Positions 5,033 to 8,787 of a stretch of 8,787 bases of DNA are shown here, piece by piece. Every line of letters begins with the position of its first letter. Positions within the stretch are counted from its first letter, which is position 1. Under the pieces are notes generated by a model. The model did no database searches, was not told where the DNA came from, and saw only the letters and a list, made by a program, of their open reading frames with translations. The translations under genes were made by a program, and so were the position numbers. Source of the DNA: JAVBKA01 sp031546715 (GTDB lineage Bacteria; Bacillota; Clostridia; Oscillospirales; UBA929); contig JAVBKA010000100.1 in assembly GCA_031546715.1 (NCBI GenBank), forward strand, positions 1-8,787. The letters run 5' to 3'.

Positions 5033-7480
5033 ATGACGTTTAGACAATCATTAAGCGTAACGATAATTTCGTTAGCTGTTGTACCAATTATCTGCTTGTC
5101 AATAATTTGTACAATTATTAGCGGAAATACTGCAAGAAAACTGGGGGAACAGTCCCTAAAAGAGCTTGCAAAAACCAGCGGATTAAGCTTTGAACGGCAT
5201 CTTTCTGAACAAAATCGTGAAATTGCGCTGATTTCAAAAACTAAACGACTTGGAGTGTGCTTACAATTAAGCGCGAACAATGATCTTTCAGAGGAAGCAT
5301 TGGCAGAGAGTAATCAAGTTTTGGCTGACTGGGTAAACAGCGAGAAAAGCTATTTTTCCGCGTATCTTGTTAATGAAAGCGGAGTAATTGTATCATCAAA
5401 TAACGGTGAAATGCTCGGCACTAGTATTTCTGATTCGTTGGTTTTCCAAAATGCCGTGAAAAAAGAGGGCGTGTACTACAGCGACGTTGTACAATCACAA
5501 GTCAAGCCGGGCAGTGAAGTAGTTTTTATGAGCAGTGCGTTGGAGTACGAGGGCGTTAAGGGCGTTGTTGTCCTAGAAGCGACCTTGGGCTTTTTTAACG
5601 AGCTTGTAGCCAATGTGTACATGGGCGAAACCGGAGCATCCTATATAATCAACGATAAGGGAGAGGTTATTTGTCACACCGATGATTCTTATCAGTTTAT
5701 CTCAGGTATTCACCCTCTTGTAAACTCTCTGCTGCCTGATTACCGCAGCGGCAAACGTGAGCAAAACGGAAACGGTATATATGACTTTCAAGGCTCAAAA
5801 AAGCTGATGGGGTACTATATTCTTGATAATCTTGGCTGGGTTTTCATAACAAGACAGCAGCTTTCCGAAATTCTAATGCCTGTGTACAGGCTTCAATTAA
5901 GTTTGGGAGTAGTTTTTATCGTTGCCTTGATTCTTGCAATTATTTTGTGTATGTACATTCTAAGAAAGTTTATGCGTCCTATCCAAAAACTTCAAAATGT
6001 GTTTAAAATGGCCACTGAAACAAGTCAGTATATAAGTTGCAACATTGACGGAGACAACGAATTCAGCGAATTAGCCTCTGGATACAATGAAATGATTAGA
6101 AAGCTTAATACAAGCTTTGAAGACCTAGAACAGGCGTATAGGCAAATGACAAGCGCAGAGGATGAACTTCAAAGAAATGTTGACCTTCTGGAAGAAGAGA
6201 AGGAAAAAACCACATATATCGCCATGCACGACATAGTTACAGGGATTTCTAACCGCTCAGCGTTTGTGCTGAGAATGAAAACCTTATTCGAGGAAAAAGC
6301 TGTCGGAGCAATGCTTTTCATCGATATAGACGGATTTAAGGGTATTAACGACGTTTTTGGGCACTATATCGGAGATATGTGCTTGGTTGAAATTGCTGAT
6401 AGACTCACATATTCATCCTGCGGCTTGGATTTAGCATCACGAATTGGCGGCGACGAATTTTTCCTGATAAAGCTCGGTAACAAAGCCGAGGTTCAGGCTG
6501 TTGCGGAGGAAGTATGCGGCATTTTTAACGAGCCGCTTTTAATTAACGGACTAACCATAAAACTCACTGCAAGTGTTGGTATTGCAATGTTCCCTAAGGA
6601 CGGATCTAACGCCGAGGAGCTTATGCGCAATGCTGACGTGGCAATGTACCACGCAAAGGATTTGGGCAGAAATCGTTGCTCCTTTTACGATGTCAGCATG
6701 ACAGCGCAAGTGGTGCGGCAAATGGATATTCTGCAAGTACTTAGAGAGGCAATTGAAAAAGAGGAAGTATATCCGGTTTATCAGCCGGAGGTGCAGAACG
6801 ATAGAATCTGCGGATTTGAAACCCTGATGCGCATTAATAGCAAAGAACTGGGCAGTATCAGCCCTGTGGAGTTTGTACCCCTTGCGGAATCCAGCGGTTC
6901 AATTGTCATTTTAGGCAAATGGATTCTTGAAAAAGCATGTAAATTTACAAAAGAGTTGATAAACAGCGGCAAAAACATAGATTTTGTATCAGTAAATTTA
7001 TCCTTGGTTCAGCTTCAATCGCCTGATTTTGTGGAAATGGTGCTTGAAGTACTGTCTAAAACAGGGCTTGAACCTAAGTGTTTGCAGCTGGAGATTACGG
7101 AAACCGTATTGATAAAAGACCCTACCGAAAATGTTCAAAAGCTTTCCGAACTGAGAAAGCACGGTATTTCAATCGCGCTGGACGATTTTGGCACAGGCTT
7201 TTCTTCCTTAAATTACCTGTATATGTTACCTATAGATGTACTGAAAATAGATAAATCCTTTGTAGATGAAATAGTGACTGACGATAAAAAAGCGTACATT
7301 TGCAAATCCATCATCGAGCTTGCACATACCTTGGGAATGCGTGTGGTTGCAGAGGGTGTGGAGGATTCTCAGCAGAGAGACAGCTTGCACAGCTTGGGCT
7401 GCGATATATATCAAGGCTATCTTTACAGCCGTCCGTTAACGGAAAAAGACTTAGTAGAGTACATTGAGAGAGCGTTCTAG
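5033..7480 (+). CDS. Membrane-bound Cache-HAMP-GGDEF-EAL cyclic-di-GMP enzyme
   Basis: 815 aa, ATG start with GGAG 6 nt upstream. Order: membrane anchor (about residues 8-30), extracytoplasmic Cache-type sensor (about 35-280), second membrane helix (about 287-308), HAMP (about 308-360), coiled coil (about 360-395), GGDEF (about 396-553), EAL (about 565-812). The GGDEF site is canonical (GGDEF 472-476, metal Asp431, and N439/D440 in the nucleotide-binding region), so diguanylate cyclase activity is plausible. The RxxD inhibitory site should start at residue 463, which is Cys (CGLD), so product inhibition through it is probably lost. The EAL domain keeps the phosphodiesterase residues: Glu596 (as ETLMR), Asn655, Glu687, Asp717/Asp718, Lys738, Glu774, Gln794. 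The protein could therefore both make and break c-di-GMP under control of an extracellular ligand. The net direction and the ligand are unknown. Confidence 0.95.
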   Translation: MTFRQSLSVTIISLAVVPIICLSIICTIISGNTARKLGEQSLKELAKTSGLSFERHLSEQNREIALISKTKRLGVCLQLSANNDLSEEALAESNQVLADWVNSEKSYFSAYLVNESGVIVSSNNGEMLGTSISDSLVFQNAVKKEGVYYSDVVQSQVKPGSEVVFMSSALEYEGVKGVVVLEATLGFFNELVANVYMGETGASYIINDKGEVICHTDDSYQFISGIHPLVNSLLPDYRSGKREQNGNGIYDFQGSKKLMGYYILDNLGWVFITRQQLSEILMPVYRLQLSLGVVFIVALILAIILCMYILRKFMRPIQKLQNVFKMATETSQYISCNIDGDNEFSELASGYNEMIRKLNTSFEDLEQAYRQMTSAEDELQRNVDLLEEEKEKTTYIAMHDIVTGISNRSAFVLRMKTLFEEKAVGAMLFIDIDGFKGINDVFGHYIGDMCLVEIADRLTYSSCGLDLASRIGGDEFFLIKLGNKAEVQAVAEEVCGIFNEPLLINGLTIKLTASVGIAMFPKDGSNAEELMRNADVAMYHAKDLGRNRCSFYDVSMTAQVVRQMDILQVLREAIEKEEVYPVYQPEVQNDRICGFETLMRINSKELGSISPVEFVPLAESSGSIVILGKWILEKACKFTKELINSGKNIDFVSVNLSLVQLQSPDFVEMVLEVLSKTGLEPKCLQLEITETVLIKDPTENVQKLSELRKHGISIALDDFGTGFSSLNYLYMLPIDVLKIDKSFVDEIVTDDKKAYICKSIIELAHTLGMRVVAEGVEDSQQRDSLHSLGCDIYQGYLYSRPLTEKDLVEYIERAF

Positions 7481-7811
7481 TTTAATGAAAATCTGGTACT
7501 ATTTTGTAAAAATTAAAATCTAATGATGTAATTTTTGAGATTTGGTCTGTTTTATTGAATATTGTATCGAAATCAGTTGACAAAGTTAAATTTTCGTAAT
7601 ATACTCGTTCGTAGTGCAGATTGCAAAGTAGATTAAATGAAATGAGGGAAACTTATCTTCGAGACGACTTTTTAATGTTGAGAACTCCAGTTTTCTCTAG
7701 TAAGAAATAACTCATGTGGGTTCCTTTTCAGTTCCAGTTTTTAGTGCTTCATAGAGATTTATAGCGGGTAAGGGTTTATGCAGACAAGGTTTTATAAGGA
7801 AGGGTAATGTT
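7481..7811. other. 331-bp intergenic stretch and leader of the chemoreceptor gene
   Basis: No convincing gene. The first part (7481-7576) is AT-rich. It holds an all-A/T inverted repeat, AAAAATTA (7508-7515) with TAATTTTT (7529-7536), overlapped by AAATCT (7516-7521) with AGATTT (7538-7543); these are too weak to call a terminator. A promoter follows at 7577-7605, then about 200 nt of transcribed leader. The leader carries TCCAGTTTT twice and small ORFs without ribosome sites. I do not recognise a c-di-GMP class I or II riboswitch in it. Confidence 0.6.
7577..7605 (+). promoter_or_regulatory. Promoter of the chemoreceptor gene
   Basis: TTGACA (7577-7582), a 17-bp spacer, and TATACT (7600-7605): an exact -35 and a five-of-six -10 for the housekeeping sigma factor. 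The start would be near 7612, 200 nt before the ATG. A flagellar sigma-D promoter, common for chemotaxis genes, was not seen here. Confidence 0.75.
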
Positions 7812-8787
7812 ATGAGAAATATGAAAATTTCGGCAAAATTAATACTTGGATTTGCAGTAATTGCTTTGGTTACAGCTTTTGTTGGCGGATTCGGCGCAAT
7901 CATGATAATGGACACAGATACAAAGTACTCAAACATGCTAACGCGCAACAACAATGCAATTTTGTCCTTGGCAAATTTGCGTGAGGATTTCCAATTAGAG
8001 CGTGTCAACCTTCGCGATATAGTTATTTCTATTACGGATGGCCAAGACGCAGTAGAACAGAGAGTATCAACATATGAAGCGCATTCAAAGAACGTAACGG
8101 ATAGTTTTATCGCATATGAAAAGACAGTTGTTGATAAACAAGCCGAAGCATCATTTTATGACTCTCAAAACACATATGAAGGAGCATTTACTCAAGCCGT
8201 AGCTTCTGTTATAGTTGCCGCGAGAAACGGAAACATTGATGACGCAAAGGATGCATTAGCTAATGCGGCTAAAACAGCGTCTCCTATTAGTAAGGGACTC
8301 GAAGACACCGTCGCTTATAATGACAAGGTTACTAATGATGAATCAACGGATCTTACCAACAACTCAGTTAGAACTAGCATTATTCAGATTATTATAGTTG
8401 TAGCTTCAGTAATAGTTGCGATTGCCCTTGGTCTGTTTATTTCGTCAATCATCAGCAAACCAATTCGTAAAATTGTTATTGCCGCTGATGCCATCGCAGT
8501 TGGTAACATGAAGGTCGATGCGCGCTACGAGTCTAAGGATGAAGTCGGTCAGCTTGCCAAGGCTTTTGAATCAATGGTTGCTAGCATTGGGGAACAAGTT
8601 AAGGTTGTTGAGAAAGTTGCTGGCGGCGATTTAGCCGTTGACGTTAAGGCAAGAAGCCCTGAAGATATAATGGGTCACGGTCTGACTAAGCTTGTTGACA
8701 GCCTAAATGAGATTTTCAGCGAAATCAACAATGCCACAAGCCAAGTTTCCACAGGCTCAAAGCAAATCGCTGATGGCGCACAATCCT
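7812..8787 (+). CDS. Methyl-accepting chemotaxis protein, N-terminal part (runs off right edge)
   Basis: 325 codons are visible and the frame is open at the window end. ATG 7812 is preceded by AAGGAAGGG (7796-7804) with 7 nt spacing. The layout is first membrane helix (about residues 10-33), an extracytoplasmic region (about 34-187) mostly helical and resembling the four-helix-bundle ligand domain of chemoreceptors, second membrane helix (about 188-213), HAMP (about 211-263, with Pro217 and the DEVG turn at 243-246), and a second HAMP-like segment (about 264-305, GGDLAVDV). It then enters the signalling coiled coil (TSQVSTGSKQIADGAQS). The kinase-contact tip and methylation helices would lie beyond the window. 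The protein would steer CheA/CheW signalling in response to an unknown small ligand. Neighbouring the c-di-GMP enzyme suggests a common role in motility, though it has its own promoter. Confidence 0.92.
   Translation, partial: MRNMKISAKLILGFAVIALVTAFVGGFGAIMIMDTDTKYSNMLTRNNNAILSLANLREDFQLERVNLRDIVISITDGQDAVEQRVSTYEAHSKNVTDSFIAYEKTVVDKQAEASFYDSQNTYEGAFTQAVASVIVAARNGNIDDAKDALANAAKTASPISKGLEDTVAYNDKVTNDESTDLTNNSVRTSIIQIIIVVASVIVAIALGLFISSIISKPIRKIVIAADAIAVGNMKVDARYESKDEVGQLAKAFESMVASIGEQVKVVEKVAGGDLAVDVKARSPEDIMGHGLTKLVDSLNEIFSEINNATSQVSTGSKQIADGAQS

Noticed and set aside
7508..7543. Intrinsic terminator after the GGDEF-EAL gene
   Set aside because: The stems are only A/T pairs or 6 bp long and mutually exclusive, with no GC-rich stem followed by a clear uridine run.
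7642..7764. Two small ORFs (22 and 16 codons) in the chemoreceptor leader
   Set aside because: Neither has a Shine-Dalgarno sequence; they are kept only as a remark in the leader finding.
7612..7811. c-di-GMP class I or II riboswitch
   Set aside because: The conserved cores of either class (such as the GCAAA-type segments and receptor of class I, or the AGUGCAACCGACC-like 3' end of class II) are not present by eye.
7712..8008. Open frame of 98 codons on the minus strand
   Set aside because: It overlaps the start of the chemoreceptor gene, has no family features, and the plus-strand gene has strong promoter, ribosome site and domains.

Overview
The window looks like a chromosomal stretch of a Gram-positive anaerobe of the class Clostridia. 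The reasons are moderate GC (estimated by eye), strong purine-rich Shine-Dalgarno sites, sigma-A type promoters, frequent TTG/GTG starts, a GHKL-type kinase paired with a LytTR regulator, and signalling-rich content. Species cannot be named from the sequence. No mobile element, CRISPR array, tRNA or rRNA was seen.

Left part (1-1034, minus strand): a two-component system. The response regulator (REC plus LytTR DNA-binding domain) is transcribed leftwards from a strong extended -10 promoter. It is followed 2 nt later by a GHKL-family histidine kinase that runs off the left edge. The kinase has no room for a membrane sensor before its H-box, so it appears to be cytoplasmic.

Centre left (1035-4868): a 140-bp divergent promoter region, then two overlapping genes for ABC exporter half-transporters that probably form a heterodimer. 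A 9-bp inverted repeat places one copy of the same sequence in each divergent promoter, which suggests a shared regulator. The whole block resembles the regulator/kinase/ABC-exporter modules that Clostridia and relatives use for peptide export or for sensing and resisting antimicrobial compounds. No precursor peptide or modification gene lies in the window, so the substrate is unknown.

Centre right (4869-7480): an independent gene with its own TTGACC-17-TACAAT promoter. It encodes a membrane-bound Cache-HAMP-GGDEF-EAL protein for cyclic-di-GMP turnover. Both catalytic sites look intact, while the usual inhibitory I-site arginine is replaced.

Right part (7481-8787): a 331-bp gene-free stretch with a near-consensus promoter and a leader of about 200 nt, followed by the start of a methyl-accepting chemotaxis protein (four-helix sensor, HAMP, second HAMP-like segment) cut off by the right edge. 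The c-di-GMP enzyme and the chemoreceptor probably both act on motility or surface behaviour. Their link to the transporter module is only neighbourhood plus a shared 10-mer in two leaders.
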